The notes under the pieces were generated by a model, which saw only the letters and a list, made by a program, of their open reading frames with translations, had not been told where the DNA came from and did not search any database. A stretch of DNA of 64,000 nucleotides from the NCBI GenBank assembly GCA_947652605.1, contig OX393579.1:372001-436000 (forward strand). The letters are read 5' to 3'. A program made the position numbers and the translations under genes. Source of the DNA: Elmis aenea (taxonomy: Eukaryota > Arthropoda > Insecta > Coleoptera > Elmidae). Below are positions 1 through 14,917 of the stretch, one piece after another (positions within the stretch are counted from its first letter, which is position 1; every line of letters starts with the position of its first letter).

Positions 1-179
1 TAGATTACAGTTTGAAATATAGAAGCCCTAGCACTTATTTCCCTAACGTGTTACGTGTGTTTTGTGTAACAATATTCACTTTAAAAGTTACAGTAACAAT
101 TATTACACAAAATTAAAAAATTAAACTTAAAAAAAAATGTTACTGTAGCTTTTAGAAGACAAAAAAATTATTAACTTAC

Positions 180-3100
180 GTATCCATTTCCAGCGGGAAG
201 AGTAGCAGATTTGAGCCCATATCCAGGTTTAGGTATATGCCGATTTGATGATACTACTAAATAGTGTGCAAACAAAACAAAAATAAAATGCAGCAATAAA
301 TAATTTACAAAATTAAAAACAACGAGTGCACATGCAACATTTTCTACCAAAAAAATTGCTAGATTTCAAATGTTATGTTCACACTTTTTACAATACTAAA
401 AAAAAAATACAAAACATCGTTTGTTCATAAGTACAAAGTTAATTATCACCGATATCGGTAATTGTACTGATTACTAAAAACCGAGACCTTTACCAAAAAC
501 TGTACAATGGCTTTTATACTGTGACAAATCACGGCAACACATGCACGATTTTTACAAAAATTTTGTTAATTTCGTTTAAGACTTCACATGCCTTCTCTCA
601 CCTTAACCAATTTACTGCCAATTGTTGCTAGAAATCGTATTCAACAGAAATTTAGGTGTGTTCTGTTTATTTTGTTAGTTTACTTTGTAGCTGAACAAAA
701 CAAACAATAATACTACTTTACTGACAATACTTACGAGATGGAACCACCAAAGTTAATAAAAACACGTAAGTAACAAGAAAATTAATATCGAGAGGCCAAA
801 ACATAGAATCATTATTCGACGAGTGCATTAATTGTTTAAGTGATTCATATGTAAACATTAATTAATAAGTTTAATTAAATATCACTTACTTTTTTAAAAT
901 AAAGGATCTTTTGTAGAAATCCTAGAGCAGTTTGAAAACTCTGTCTCCTTATCAGTAACAATATTAAATACGTTATTAAACAAATTACTGAATAATTACA
1001 ATCAGGATCTCGTCCTCATATGAGATTTGAGCGGATTTTAAAGAAGCCCTTTACACTCGTGTTGAAAAAAAAAATGCATTTTAATTCAATTTGTTTATCT
1101 CACATTTACGTTTTTGTGTTTCAAAATATCCTAACAGCATTAAATACAGCTTTTTATAACGTTGTTTGTGTCATAAAATCTCAAATTATGTGGTTACTTC
1201 ACAAAAATTCTCAAAAAAGTGAGGTTATGTTACACAAACAATTCTTAACATTTAATTATATTCTAAGGCAGAAGCAAAATCTTGTGTGTTTGTGCATTGA
1301 AATTGATAAAAGGGATTATGATTTGTACGTGAATGTGTAAAATTGGGGACCATTTTATTGTAAAAGTGTGTATTTGTTAATTTCATTGTTCGACTAGGAC
1401 TCTACCGATTTATCTTATCTTGTAACATTAAAGTTGTGTTTTTCTTCATTTAAATAACTTTTACTATTAGAAATTTATATAATTATTTCTTGTTTCTTTA
1501 TCTTCTGTGCTTTAAAAATCATTGCTGACTTCTGTTTACATGAATAAACCAATAATTGCTCCTGACGAATCAACGCGAGTCTTAAAACTGGTCTAACGCT
1601 TCTACAAGAGATCTTTCATAATATAAAAGTGTGTTTAATCAAACTTATTCGAGCAAGAATAGTTATTTCTCAAAAAAAAAAAAAAAGAAACTAAGAAAAT
1701 TTAAGCTCTTTTAATAATTAACTGACAAGTAACAGTTACATCTCACAAGTGCGATATAATTAAACAAAACGATCAGACTTAAAAACTTACCATTATAATT
1801 TGGTATCTGTCCTACTGAACGACCAACCGAAGAACGACAACTAAGTGAACGATCAAAATCATCTTCATCGAAAGGTTTCGGATGGTCTAAATTCCTCGAC
1901 GGACTTGCCCCAATGGGAGAGTCATAACGCATCCTATATATCGGTTCTTTACTAGCCGATGGAGTCCTAAAAAAATTATTAGCAGGTACAATTTTTTAAA
2001 TACGCTACCCACGCAAGTTCAAAATCAACCGCAGCACTGCATAAAACTAGAAAAATCGTACCTTGAAGCATTTCTAGGATCTAAGTGAGCTGCCTTCCAC
2101 TGTTTAAACTTTTCCCTTTCCTTGACGTTTTTCAGAAAGACTTTCCCTATGCCGGTGGCTATTTTGCTAAGTTCTTCCTCCTCTCTCTTCAGCTGTTGGT
2201 CTTTGATTTCTTTGTTTTCGGTGCTTCCGTCTACTGCGTCTTCTTCGTCAGAGACTGGCACGCCCTTGTAAGTGTCCGACCATCTCCTCCTACGTTCTGC
2301 AAAGATAATTCAATCGTTTAGATATACAATTACACTTATCATTATTATTATTATAGAACCTGGATCGGTGTATGGGTACGGCGGTGCTGGGAAATCGTCT
2401 CTTTCTATTTTGGTCGGTTCTCCAGGTTTGGGTGGTTTGGCACCAGGATAATGAGCTAATTCTATCGGTTCTTCATTGTTCATGTGCGGTGATTTTGGTC
2501 GAGGTGTTTCTGTCCGAATAGAATCTACCAACACCCTCATACCTGGTTTCGGACCTGGCTTATATTTGCCTTGACTACTACGGAACGAGTTTTGAGCTAA
2601 AAAAAAAAAACACAAAAAAAGCGTCATGGTAAAGTATCGAGGCAGACGCTACTCACAAGTAGGTCGATGAAAATGTGGTGAGGTGGGTGCTTTATCATAA
2701 GGATCGATAGGCCTGCGCAAGTATCCTAACGAAGGTTCCTCAGTAAGGTAACTATATGTGTAAATTCTTGAAATATCGTCTGCTAAAGTTGCCGATTTAC
2801 TATAATCCCTAAGAACTAATCCTGGCGATGGGGTCCTATAAGTAAAATGCTGAAAAATTTAAAACACCTCATTTATAATAATTATTAAATGTTTTTAAAT
2901 TATAACTACAAAAAAGTATTCAATCACTACATACAGTTTTTTTTTTAAACTTTCTTTTAGACTCGAGGATACTAGGACCATTAAAGAACTTTAAATTCGT
3001 TAATTTCAAAAAATTGGAAACCAAAGGCTTTCAGATTTGTTAGACAATATTCAATCTTTGTAAATTTATAAAGTAATACTTTTTATGTCTTATATAAATA

Positions 3101-6100
3101 GCTTGATGCTCTGGAGTAAGTTTAAGATATAAAAGTTTGGTTTGTAAATGAAAAAACTGGACCATACAATACTCTGTTAAAATAACTAAAAAAAAAAAAA
3201 AAACAATTGAAAACCAACCTTCCTAGACATGCTATTGGGGCTGTACAATGAACCATTCAAGCTAGGGGTGCGTGAGCGCATCGAAAACTGTAAAACAACA
3301 TGCGAAACCAAGCATAAATAAAAACTTTAAAATCTCTAGCAGAAAATAACATTATTACATAATTAGCTGTAACTACAAACTTAAAATAAAAATGTACATT
3401 CCCACGAAAAAATTAAACATGAACAAACGTCGTACCTGCATTTCACTGACACCAGAACTACTCATCCTATCATATTCTCTTCCAGAAATATCGCCACCTC
3501 GGGATTCATTATCGGTTAGATGACCATTGTGTTCACCGGTGCCGTTAAGGACCTGCCCGTTTTCAGTGGGGCCTGGTCCACATCTAGGATGCCAAATCGC
3601 ACCACCCTGAAGGTACATCTCCTCCCCATCACCAAAAGGATCTCCACACTTCGTACAGCGAGCACATGTAGGATGAAAGTGATGATTATCACCAGCCTTA
3701 AAAAAATAAAATAACCAGTAAATAATGTGAATAAATAAAAATTAATAATGAACTGGAAAAAAATTGCAGCCTCTGTTATCGCTTACCTGCAAAACTTTTC
3801 CACTAATGTATCTATTGCAATAAGCGCATTTAACACCAAACTGCCGCTGGTAATCTCGTTCGCAATAAGGAATTCCGTCACGTCCCATGTATTCACCATG
3901 TAAAACGATCTCACAGCTACCACACTTAAAGCACCAAATATGCCACTGACGATCGAGGGCGACCAAAGCTTGGCCCTCCTTAAGTTCTTCGCGACATCCA
4001 GCACATTCTAAAATATAAAACACAAACATTAACACTGTTTAAAGAAAAACAAACAAACCAAGATCTGATTAATTCGAAAACAAATATGAATCACCATTAT
4101 CAAATACAAGATAATACCTTCACCATTTATAATCTTTTTAAGTGAAGCATACTGGCCAATGTGGTAAAAAACAAAAACAATTTTTGAAAACATTTTTATG
4201 TGGCATGCTACGGCACAATATTTGGCTTTGATTGCTTTCAACTATTTTTTAATCTCACACAGTAAGTCATAAATTTCATTAAAAAACAATTAAACCGACA
4301 ATAAAACTAACTTTTCTTAATAATATAATACAACTTTATTTTAATTAAAATAACAAAATTAATTGCCATCATCTAAGTAAACCATTATTAAAGCAAATTA
4401 GAAAATTCCTATCAGCCTCACACAAAAGACTAAAGATTTGTTTCTAGACAGCAGATAACAAATTACACAATGGTAATTCATAAGACTTACGAATGTAGCA
4501 ATAAAAATAATTACTTCACTTTCATTACGTTTAAATACCATTGAGCAATCGTTGGAATGGCCAAATACTGACAGCATCACACATTGTTTTAAATATTTTT
4601 TTAATTTAAATTTTGTTGTATCATAGCTGCAAGCAAAACTTGATAAAATCACTTACCATCGGGATTGTTAGATGTTGGGCTTGTTTGGGGTGTGGAACTA
4701 GCACGAACCGGTATTTGAACACATTTTTGGCAAAGCACCTCTTTGCCTGTAAGGGTAACTTTTTCACCTGATGGGAAAGGCTGTCGGCAACGGGCACACG
4801 TAAAGCATTTTTGGTGGTAAGTTTTTCCCAAAGCCGAAACCACCTGTTCAACACAAAAACTACCGGTTATTGCCTTACACACATTTTTTATGGATAAAAC
4901 TTGCCTCTCCTTCGACGTAGTCTTGGCAAGTAGCACATTTGGTTCCAAAGTTGCGCTGATAGTCAGCAGTGCAAAAATAAGCACCATCCTTTTGGAAAAA
5001 TCCACCCTGGGCTAAGGAGTTATTACATATCTTACATTTAAAGCAGTGTGTGTGAAAGTATTTGTCCTGGACTCGTAGCACCTCTCCTGAGCACTTTTTA
5101 TTACAACTCTGACACAACGTTTTGCCTATAAAAGTAATGAGTAAATTAAAGTGCATCAAAAATACTTATTACTAGTGGTTAAATGACGCCATGTCACGTT
5201 TATTGAACAAAATTAAACAAAATATTTTTTTAAAACTTCTAGACTTTTAAAGGGCAATAATAATGACCTGTTTTGATTCATGTTGAAATCAAGAATCGTA
5301 AAAATTGAATGCTATAAAAAGTGACAGGAAAAATTAGGTATCAATTCTGTTTTAATTTACGGTCATCTTCTACAATTTTGTTGACCAACATTGCATCATA
5401 TAACTTACAAGATTCCTACAACTGCATGTAATTTCTATTTATTATGTGCTATACCTTATTTATAAATACTTTTGCAAAATTAAACACTACAAGTAATTCG
5501 AAGCTGTTGAAGCCAATGGCGTTAAAAACTTTCAACTCTTTGAACAATAAAAAGTTAACTTTACGCAAAGATATTCATCTCTGCCCTCTGTTTATTAAAT
5601 ATTTGTGATATTTACATTCGAGGCGAGATTTTTGTACTTTCCAATAAATATTTCTAGTCTGCGAATAATAAACAATTTGGACAGAAGAAGAATCCTCTAG
5701 CAGATAAAATGAAATGTGGCCTTAAAATATTGTTACAAAACCCAAAAGAGTCGTTCAGATTTGCTGATTCAGTACTAATAGACAATTTTGTTATATCACA
5801 GACAACCCACATACATACGATTTAATATTACAACATCATTTGCGACTTATGAGATGACATCACCATTTTGACCTCAAAACTAGCCATATTATACACAAAA
5901 ACTTATACCCACAGAAGTTCATGTACAAAACACGCAAAAATCTTTGCTAAAAACAGCAGAAGCGCAAGGAATTTGAAAATTTAATGCATAATTATTAATG
6001 TTTGGGACTGTTGTCTCCCAGATTCTTGTTTTTAAAAATGCATCTACATTGAGCAAAAAAATATGTTGTTTGTTATTTGATACAAAACACTTATCGCCTG

Positions 6101-9100
6101 AACTTCTTTGACACTTTTGCATTCCTTATTTAAATAATCTAAAATTTGTCTTTTGTATTCCTATTGAATTATTTTTATGGCGTTTTTTGTACAGCGATAC
6201 AACAAAAATCGAGTTATTTATTGCATATTTTTGTTGTTATTTATATTTGTGGTTGATAACGTCTTATTTAAAGTAACATGAAATGGAAACCACAACTGAA
6301 AAGTTTTAAAACCACATTGTTTTTTCAAACACAAACACGAATTAACTTGACTTACAATGTTAGATAATGGACGCCTTAGAAAAATGAACAGACAGTACGT
6401 AAAATCAAAAATGCAACAAAGAAATCAAAAACAAATTGCCTACGACATGAGCAATTTTTTATATAGTAACATGTTTTTAGATCTATTCTAATACATTGAT
6501 GGGATCATGGGCAATAAATATTTTACAATGTCCAATATACAACATACACATATAGTTTGTAAAGATAATTATCAGACCTCAAACAAGTCTACGCAATATT
6601 TCATCTTTACAAATATTTTGCATGGTACAGGATGGTTAAAGTTAAAACAACTTACAATTTACTAAGCAAATTATTTTTTCCTACACCTGAAAATCACCTG
6701 TAACATATCTAATATTTGACGATTAATCCTTGATTTTTTAAGATGTTTTACTTAAATAAAAACTCCACAACAAAAAGTTGGGTGTTTTGTTACCTCCATT
6801 TTTGCGAGCACAAACAACTTTTACTACTTTTAAGAACATGTATACCTATACGTCTTCCTGCTAAAGCAATAATTTTTTTTAACAACGTGCGAATTGTTTT
6901 GTGCATGAAAACTTGTCCATTTATGTTCTGATTATAACTAAAAATTTAGAGTTGAAAAAATTAATGGCGAGCCTAATCAAGTAAACATACGCCATAATCG
7001 CCCTACATAGTTTTAAAGTACTTAAATTTTAGGATCACTTTAAGGACACCTGAAAATAGAGTAACAATAACGATGCATAGGTATTTATCGAACTGTGGTG
7101 AGAAGTTTTAAGTCTGTACGTACAACCTGGCCTAGCGAGTAGTTACGAACAGTAAGGCAATTAACAATAATTCTCAAGGTTTACGAAACCATCATATCGC
7201 AAGTTTTTATCACACGAATAAGCCTTGTACAGTTTATTTCATTACGTAATGCTTACGTTTAGCTGTAGCAGATTAATTGAACCAGTAAAGTTTATGAAGT
7301 ACAGGTACAGTAAAGCTCCCTAAAAAGTTTACACAAAGTACTAAGTTACCACTTTTAGACAATTTTTGTATTTTTACTTTTTCAAATGATTCATTTTTTA
7401 ATTCGCTAAATATTTTTAAGAGTAAATGAATACATTTAAATTGATTCAGCATTTTTTTTTTTCAACAGAATATTGCCATCTGTTTACCTATTCATTTTTC
7501 TTAAAGCTGATTTCTCAGAAACGTTATCATATTACTATCACTAAATCTATACCACGCCCTAATGCAATATTTGTATTTGATTTGTTTGCAAGTTTTAAAA
7601 GTGCTTGCAGAATAAACTGAAAGAAAGGCACTAATCTAAAATTGAAAATCGGTGTTTGATACGTTATCGCAAACAATTCCGCTGCTTAAACAGTGACATT
7701 TTAAAACTTCAAATTTAAACTATTAACAAATAACACAACGAAATCTAAAACAGCTATGAGCGAACAATTTTAAATTTAATTTCTAGATATTTTAAATGTT
7801 AAAAAAAACAGTGATAAAAATTAAATCAGGTTAAGTTAAATTTTAAAAAATTGAAGAAACTCATGGCATTTTTGGCGAAACTGATTGCTTTTGCCATTGT
7901 TCTTCGCTTCCTTCACCTGTCAGCTTTTTAACATAATTATAGGTAGGTACTGCAAGACTTCACGAATCATAAATGACCTCATTATACTCATTCTTACACA
8001 AAAATACTGCAGACAGCACAATTCAATTTTTAATTAATTGTGAAACAGCTAAATTTTAGCAAGACCTGATAAAGTGATCACTAAAAATACTAAAACACAA
8101 GCAAGTACACCGAAGCGATAAATGGTTTCTTCCGTAAATTCAACGAGAAGCAAAAAGAATAATTTAAAATCACAATTTACTGAAGAAACGCACAATAGTA
8201 ATTATGTAGTGTAATTCTTTAATTATTTGAGAATGTGGTAGGTTAAATTTTAAATAGAAAACGAGTAAAAAAAGTTATTCCACTAAATCGTTTTACATGC
8301 AATAACCACTACAGGTTTACGCTTTTACGAGTATCTATCAAGTTCATAAATTAAAACCACGAGATAAAACGTGCATTTAGCGTTCAATTAAAATATTTTG
8401 CTAATATAAAATCATGGATCTCTTCTCTTACATCACATTAAACTAATCAGTCGAGCAACTAAATATTATATTTTTGGATTTATGTATCAACATTTTCTCT
8501 CCGGAAAATACATAGTAAACAAATCGCATTGTTTCCTTATTGAAACTTGGGGGCTACGAATCTAAATTTAAACAAGCCGGAAGTTTTTGTTGACATAATA
8601 TCATAAGCAACTGTTCAATATACTGAAATTAATCAAAACGATTGATGTAATTTTTTACATTAGGTAACAATAACAGATTTGATTTAAAAAATATTCCAGG
8701 ACCATTTCATGGTTTAAAAAAATTGAAACGTGTTAGATACTTAACTGTGTTTTTTAAAACTTTTAATACATTTAATATTACGATAAATATATTAGGTACA
8801 AAACTGTAAAAGTATAAGTAAATGATTAGTGGCAAATTTCCACAACTGATAACATACAACCAACGTAGAGAGGAAAGTATAGATTCGTTTTAAAAAGAAA
8901 TTAGTCTTAGAAATAAGTGATTTTATACTAAAACGTTCATGTTTTTAAATATCAAAGTCGTTTATGATCCGTATAAAACAATGGTAAAAAAACCAACACA
9001 GTAAATGAACATTGTAATCCAATAAAACTAAAAGCGTACGAAATTTATCTAAAAAATAGCCCACAATGATCGTAACTTTTATTAGTTCTGTTTTATATGT

Positions 9101-12100
9101 AATGGTTTAGAAATACGACTTAAAATAATGACTAACACGTAAGTCCTAAAAACGTTTTAGCATTTTATTTCATCCTTATATAAACAAAGCAATAAATTTA
9201 AAAAAATTAAACCGATCGACATAAATTTGAATCGCCATAACTCTATATAGTTTTGACATACATTTAGGTCGTTAAACTTCATAAATTATATAGTTTGTTG
9301 ACAAATTTTTTAGTTACATGAGTTTCCAAACTTAATAGCACATAAAATTCGATGCCACGCCACTAGCATTAGCAGTGTTCATTCAATATTTTTAACAAAT
9401 AGCAGCGACTTAACTGGATAAGAACACGTAAAAAATAACCAGTCAAAAGTTTGCTACAAAATTCGACATGAAAATACTGTATTTGACCAATTGATTAGGA
9501 TTTTAAATGTTTTTATTTACTATCGCTTTCGTTGGTAATTTTTAGGTCACTGCATATTATTTACAGAAAACAGTATTGGTTTTAAAGTCTGCGTTTTAAA
9601 GACAAATTGACAAATACACAGTCATCACAAAGCTATACCAATATCCTTTTTCCAAAAATTAAATTAACATGGCACAAACAAAGACAATTTTGCATGATTT
9701 TACAGCAACGAACATGCAGAAGTTTCTAGTAGCTTAATTTATTCATTCACATTTGAATTAGTTCTTACTGACGAGTGTTGTTTTTCATTCCACATTCACT
9801 TCTTCATGACTCAGTCAATCGTTTTAAATTAAAATTAATATTAATTTCCAGATATTATTATTCATACGAGTGACTATTACCTATTTGTTCACTTAAAATC
9901 AATTAAATTAAATATTAATATGCAGTATGGCTTTAATTGTTACTCTCTTAAATCAATGTGGTTAAGGCTGCCTGCCACTACCAATGTTGGTTTTTTTCGA
10001 AAACGTAAAACAGCAAATTTAAAGTTGATTCAAATAATTCTGGAAACAAGTTTGTGAATAAAATTCCGCACCATTTATTCATGAAATATTGCACACAGAG
10101 ATTCTATTACATCACATTTCTTTTTACTATAATTTATGCGTGTTTTATACAGTGACCATATGCAAGGACATGAAAGTGCAAGTTAAACCAGGGAATTGTA
10201 TTGTTTGTTTTCAATCGACGTACATATTTTAATACACGTTTTGGATCGTCGTCGGTAAAAATCAATATTAATTAACCATCGAAAATGAACAAATGAAGTA
10301 CACACACCTATTGGTGGGTATTGCAAAAGATAAGTTAATTTATGATATTAAAGTAGCTTACTATAAACGATTTGGTTCGAATTTAAATATATACAACATG
10401 CATTCAGTGTTACATCATGGCAACCTGTTTTCATTCGACTTATTTATATGTAAATGAAAACAATGAAAACAACGAAAAATGTTAGGTACATGAATCATGG
10501 ATCTGTTTATAGAAAATGACCATCGCGAAAAGCAATGGAGGAGGTGCAAAAAAAACGGTATAATATGTGTGTTGTGTGTTAATGTTATAGGAGATGAGCT
10601 GTTCTGCTGTTCACACGCTGTTAGTCATCAAACACCAATTTTAAAATGTGTCACATATCATCACACAATTCAACTTAGTGCTAGTACCTACCAATTTTTG
10701 ATACACTGGAAGTAAACAGGCCAATAATAGCAATCAAGTATTTAAAGGGCATCAAAATAACTTCAATATTTTAAGACAAAATTAATTAATATCGTATCTT
10801 CGACATTTTTCGATTAAGTATCTACACGTAATTAATTATAACAGCCAATTAATATTTGTCGCTGTGAAACACACCACATCCGGATAATAACACAGAGCGA
10901 ATACTTTTATTATCCTGTAAATTCCGCTTGATTACCAAATTTTACTCAGATTAAGAACAGAACGATACAAATCAACAGATTGGTGTGTTGCACAATAAAT
11001 TTACAGTTAGTTAACGCACACAATTTTATAACAACAGTAAAATTTAAATTAACTACATCTTTCATGATAAGATTGTTAGTTATATATTCTATTTCGTTAG
11101 CTTCAATTAAATTATTCAGTTGTGTGTGTGTCATTACTAAATGTTTAAGAAAACGTGTAACTTCCCTCAGCCAATATGAAAGTAATCGATTTTTCATCAA
11201 AATAAATTGTAGTTCTTGTTAAACTACAAGTATAAAAATTATATACTGCATATTAATAGGAGTATTATTTATCATTCAAAGCATGTGCTATTGTATGTTA
11301 CTACACAGTAACCTGGTATGTAAAGTTCTACTAATGATACAGTAATAATAATTAGTATTCAAGTGCAGTATCAATCAAGCCAAAGTCACTGTTCAATATT
11401 AATGTTTAACATACATACAAATCGATTAACAATTTAACTGTTAATACACCCGCCCATGTATGTCACTTTTACTGCATAATTAATTTACAAGTAAAGTATG
11501 TATACTTACTATGTTCGTTGCATGACAAAACAAGAAAATGTGAAAATATATTTAATTGTTACAAAATAACGCCGTTCTACAAGTTTGGAAATATCCAATT
11601 AATGTAAATAATAATACACAGTTGATACTTTTTTTCAAATTTGGAAGGACAGTGAAAAATTGTTTTATGTCGTTTTTGAACAAGCTTTAGGTGGAAATGT
11701 ATTGCTTAGGTTTCTTTAACATTTCTGTAAAATATACAGACCATTGCAAAACTTTTAAATTTTTGCAAAGAAAAAAGCAAAATTACACACTTATATAACT
11801 TTTTTCAAACTGTTAAAGACTTGTAAAGAATTGTGTTGGGCCTTTATTGGACAAGCTAAAAATATAATTATATACTTTTAGCATCACTGAGTGGCAGTAT
11901 TTAAAATAATTTTAGCACGACGAAATCCTTGTTCACAAAATAGTACCTGAATTTTTCAAGAATATTTATTACATAATTAAACCCTGACCTTAAGTATTAA
12001 ATATAGCTGCCCACAGCTGGTAAACAGCCTTCTCAGAAAACTTTGGTAAATAAAGGTTCTGTAAATAGTCGCCCACAGTAACGTAAATGCAAAATGCAAT

Positions 12101-14917
12101 TAAACCAAGTTAAAATAAATTATATCGACTTTTCGCGAAACTCTTTGCTATAATTTATTTAAAAACTAGAAAGGGATAAAAATTATTTTTAATCTGTAGT
12201 CTACATAAAAGCTAATGAAGAATTATAAACAATACACATATGAACACGACACTAAAGTAAACTTTTAAGTGTAATAAACGAAATATCTTAAATTACACAA
12301 GGCAAATTTAATGAATAATAACATAGAAAGACCTTGAAATTTTATTTCCAAATATTTTAAAATTAATTCGCAATAAACTTTAACATTCAGTCATGAATAA
12401 TAATATATTTTGGTGCTTTAAGAATAATTTCATATACCAGAAAATATACCTCTTTATTCCCAGCGAAAATTACAGAAGTCGATACAAATGTTAACCCATC
12501 AATTAGCGAAACATTTAAAATTATAAATTGATCAAAATAATGAATGGGTCAGATTACACAACCGTCTGATTGTACATTATTTTGAAGCATGTATTTGCTA
12601 TTTGCATAACATCTAGTTTATTTTGGGTATCACCAGCAAACGATTACCAGCACAAGGTTATCTGGAGAATTATTCCACGGTAGCTAACAAAAAGCGAGAA
12701 TAAACGTGAGATATATCGACTGCAAAAAAAACACGAAACAGAAAAGCGGAATGATGGAATCAAATCAATTTCAGCTAAAAATAAACAAAGAACCCATTCA
12801 AAGCAAGTGTTTGATCAATGTTAAACAATCGCTTTACAGTTGATAAGAATCAGGGGAGTTTGAAGATCGACTATTAAGGCAATTTCACATTGAAACGAAA
12901 CTAAATAGCCCCACCAGATGTGTCGATCATATAAAATAAAATGACCTCCGTGAAGATTAGGGTGTACTTTCACTATATAATTTGTTATGCACCCTAAATG
13001 CATGAGCTATATCGTGTGTGTGTTTGGCCACATTAAATGAACGTAAGACCTAGTATTCATTGAAAATATAAACCTCACATGCATCAAATTTGAACCGCAA
13101 ATAGAACGATCTAAGTTCCCCACATCTGCCAAAAAATACAGCCACGATTAGGCACTAACATGATTATGAAAATTTAATAAATCAACCAGTGGAAACAATA
13201 AATTAAGTTGCCACAAAATAACTTCAAAAATATTCACAATCAATCACGAAGCAAATGGATTAAAAATAGACATGGCGCACTTCATTTCGCATTATAAAAT
13301 CATTCGAGCACATTACATTAGCAAAAAGAAATGTAGGTCATCACACGTAATTCGTAATTTCCTGGACTAATTACCGGTTTAACAAGTATAACGTACACAA
13401 TTGTGTGTTACAGAAAAGTTCGATTAAAATAGTTTTACATAAAGGACGTATGAACATACGATAAGCAACAAAAAAAAACGCAATATATCAGGCTTGATTA
13501 AACTAAATAAGCGTAAGAACCAATTTCGCTTAAATTAAAAAACGTAGATCTGCGCACTTTTCTTTTTCACGTGATATAAGCTTGATTAACGTCAATTGCT
13601 GTAACGTCAGTATAATTAAAATAATTTAGTTTTATATCCGTCTAGAACAATTAGAAAAAGTATTCTAATCATCTTTTTGCTGTGTAACGTGTCCAGTGTT
13701 CATTTCCACAAAGAAACAATGAAGAAAATCAGACAACATAAATATTTGAATATTGATAACAGGCAATAGGCAAACAACTCGATAATTTCACATTAGCTTT
13801 AGGTTATTCTTATTTCCTTTATACAGTTTCGCTTTTCAATTTCCTTTCAACACGACAGCAAATCAGAAAGTAGCCTAAAAACTTAATAATAAAAGCCTTA
13901 CTTCCTGCAGTCCAACTAAAACGCCTTCAATAAAAAAAAAAAAAATGCCCGCAAAAACTAAATTAAAAATCACCTACAATTGATATCTTCAATTGATAGC
14001 ATGCTGTGTACTTGCCCTTAATACACCCCACATTTTATTACATGGCAATAAAACTGTTTATCTTTTACATAAACACAAAAAATAGTGTGGTCCCTCAATG
14101 AAATTTAATACTTACGACCACCATTGCCTTTTTATCTCAATACATAGTATGTTTATGTGTGTATGAAGTACAACTATAATATTACAGTGTCTTTACACTG
14201 CTTAAATTTTCAATTTCCCTTAAGGCTGATTTGAAAGCACGATTATGGCTACACTCAAAGCCCAACATATCCTCTGGTAATGTAGAAAATTTACCATAAC
14301 GTGTTGTAATGTATTTATTATAGTAATATCACAATTTACAGCTATCCACATTAAACAAGGCAAATTGAACGTTGTACATTCGCAGTACTTTTACCCATAC
14401 GAACGAAAAACCAAGAAAAAAGACAAACTTTTAGATTTGAAGTTGAATTTGTAAACATTAATATATTTTAAGAAATACAAAAACGACCCAGCTTATTTAA
14501 AAATTGGTTTCTGTACAATATTCTCCTTGCTCTACATACGTATGTACATTCTCAGTTAGACGAGATTAGTAATCTCATAAAACAACGCCTTGAAAGCGAA
14601 ATAATTTTACACAGCAAATATTAAACGGCCGTTAAGATAACGTATGGGTCGGGTCCTTAGGGTCAATATAATCAACCGATCAAATGAAACAATAATAGGT
14701 AGGTACATTTCTCGATGCATTTTTGAACACCCACGTTACAAACGTTCGCACACCACTCACCAATTTTGAGCTTTTTATCGAGCGTCGTCTGATTATCACC
14801 AATCACTTTTTTATTGTCAGGGGGTGGTTTCTGAACAATCGCTTGATTGTTCTGCTCCTTTATGATGAACTGTTCGGAAGCGGCCTTGCTGTCGAGTTTT
14901 TTACTTTTGTTTTTCAT
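180..14917 (-). CDS. unc-115: unc-115 / actin-binding LIM protein (abLIM), 3' part off window
   Basis: Actin-binding LIM-domain cytoskeletal adaptor; the family acts downstream of Rac in axon guidance. Exons by phase, 5' to 3': 14917-14761, 5125-4905, 4843-4657, 4007-3787, 3696-3436, 3287-3219, 2849-2657, 2596-2360, 2296-2062, 1966-1791, 256-180. Phases agree at every junction, giving 678 codons so far. Four LIM domains lie at about residues 57-110, 117-172, 190-243 and 249-305, with CxxC...HxxC-CxxC...C-C/D zinc ligands (for example CQSC, HTHC, CAGC, HPTC, HPRC). They are followed by the low-complexity abLIM linker with repeated YRTPSPG/RTPSAS-type motifs. The villin headpiece expected at the C-terminus is not in the window, so the gene continues left of base 180. 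The start is the ATG at 14917; a GTG two codons earlier is not credible in a eukaryote. The first exon joins the LIM1 exon across a 9.6 kb intron, which is the least certain join. The intron after LIM1 has a GC donor (GAG|GCAAGT at 4905-4899). Confidence 0.92.
904..1614. repeat. 711-bp element with long inverted ends (foldback family copy 1)
   Basis: Lies in the unc-115 intron between the exons at 256 and 1791. The left end starts GGATCTTTTGTAGAAAT at 904. The reverse complement of the right end starts AGATCTCTTGTAGAAG near 1614, and both continue with CAGTTT..A.ACTC. The same end sequence recurs at 27741, 33503 and 55384, which defines a dispersed family. The interior shows no transposase; its longest reading frame (1020-1340) has no recognisable protein. 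This is the largest copy seen, so it may be closest to a parent element. Confidence 0.7.
5126..14760 (-). other. 9.6 kb first intron of unc-115
   Basis: AT-rich stretch with no convincing exon, RNA gene or transposon open reading frame on either strand. Short open frames here (for example 10497-10715, 10946-11222, 14723-14929) look random in composition and lack splice or start context. It may hold regulatory elements, as first introns of this gene family often do, but I cannot point to one. Confidence 0.55.

Noticed and set aside
1020..1340. 106-codon plus-strand frame inside the foldback element
   Set aside because: Considered as a transposase remnant, but there is no catalytic or DNA-binding motif and the composition is that of random AT-rich DNA.
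2821..2836. Acceptor TTATAG|GACCCC as the start of an unc-115 exon
   Set aside because: It gives an in-frame stop after a phase-0 junction. The upstream acceptor TTTTTCAG|CATTTTACT at 2850 keeps the frame and yields HFTYRTPSPG.
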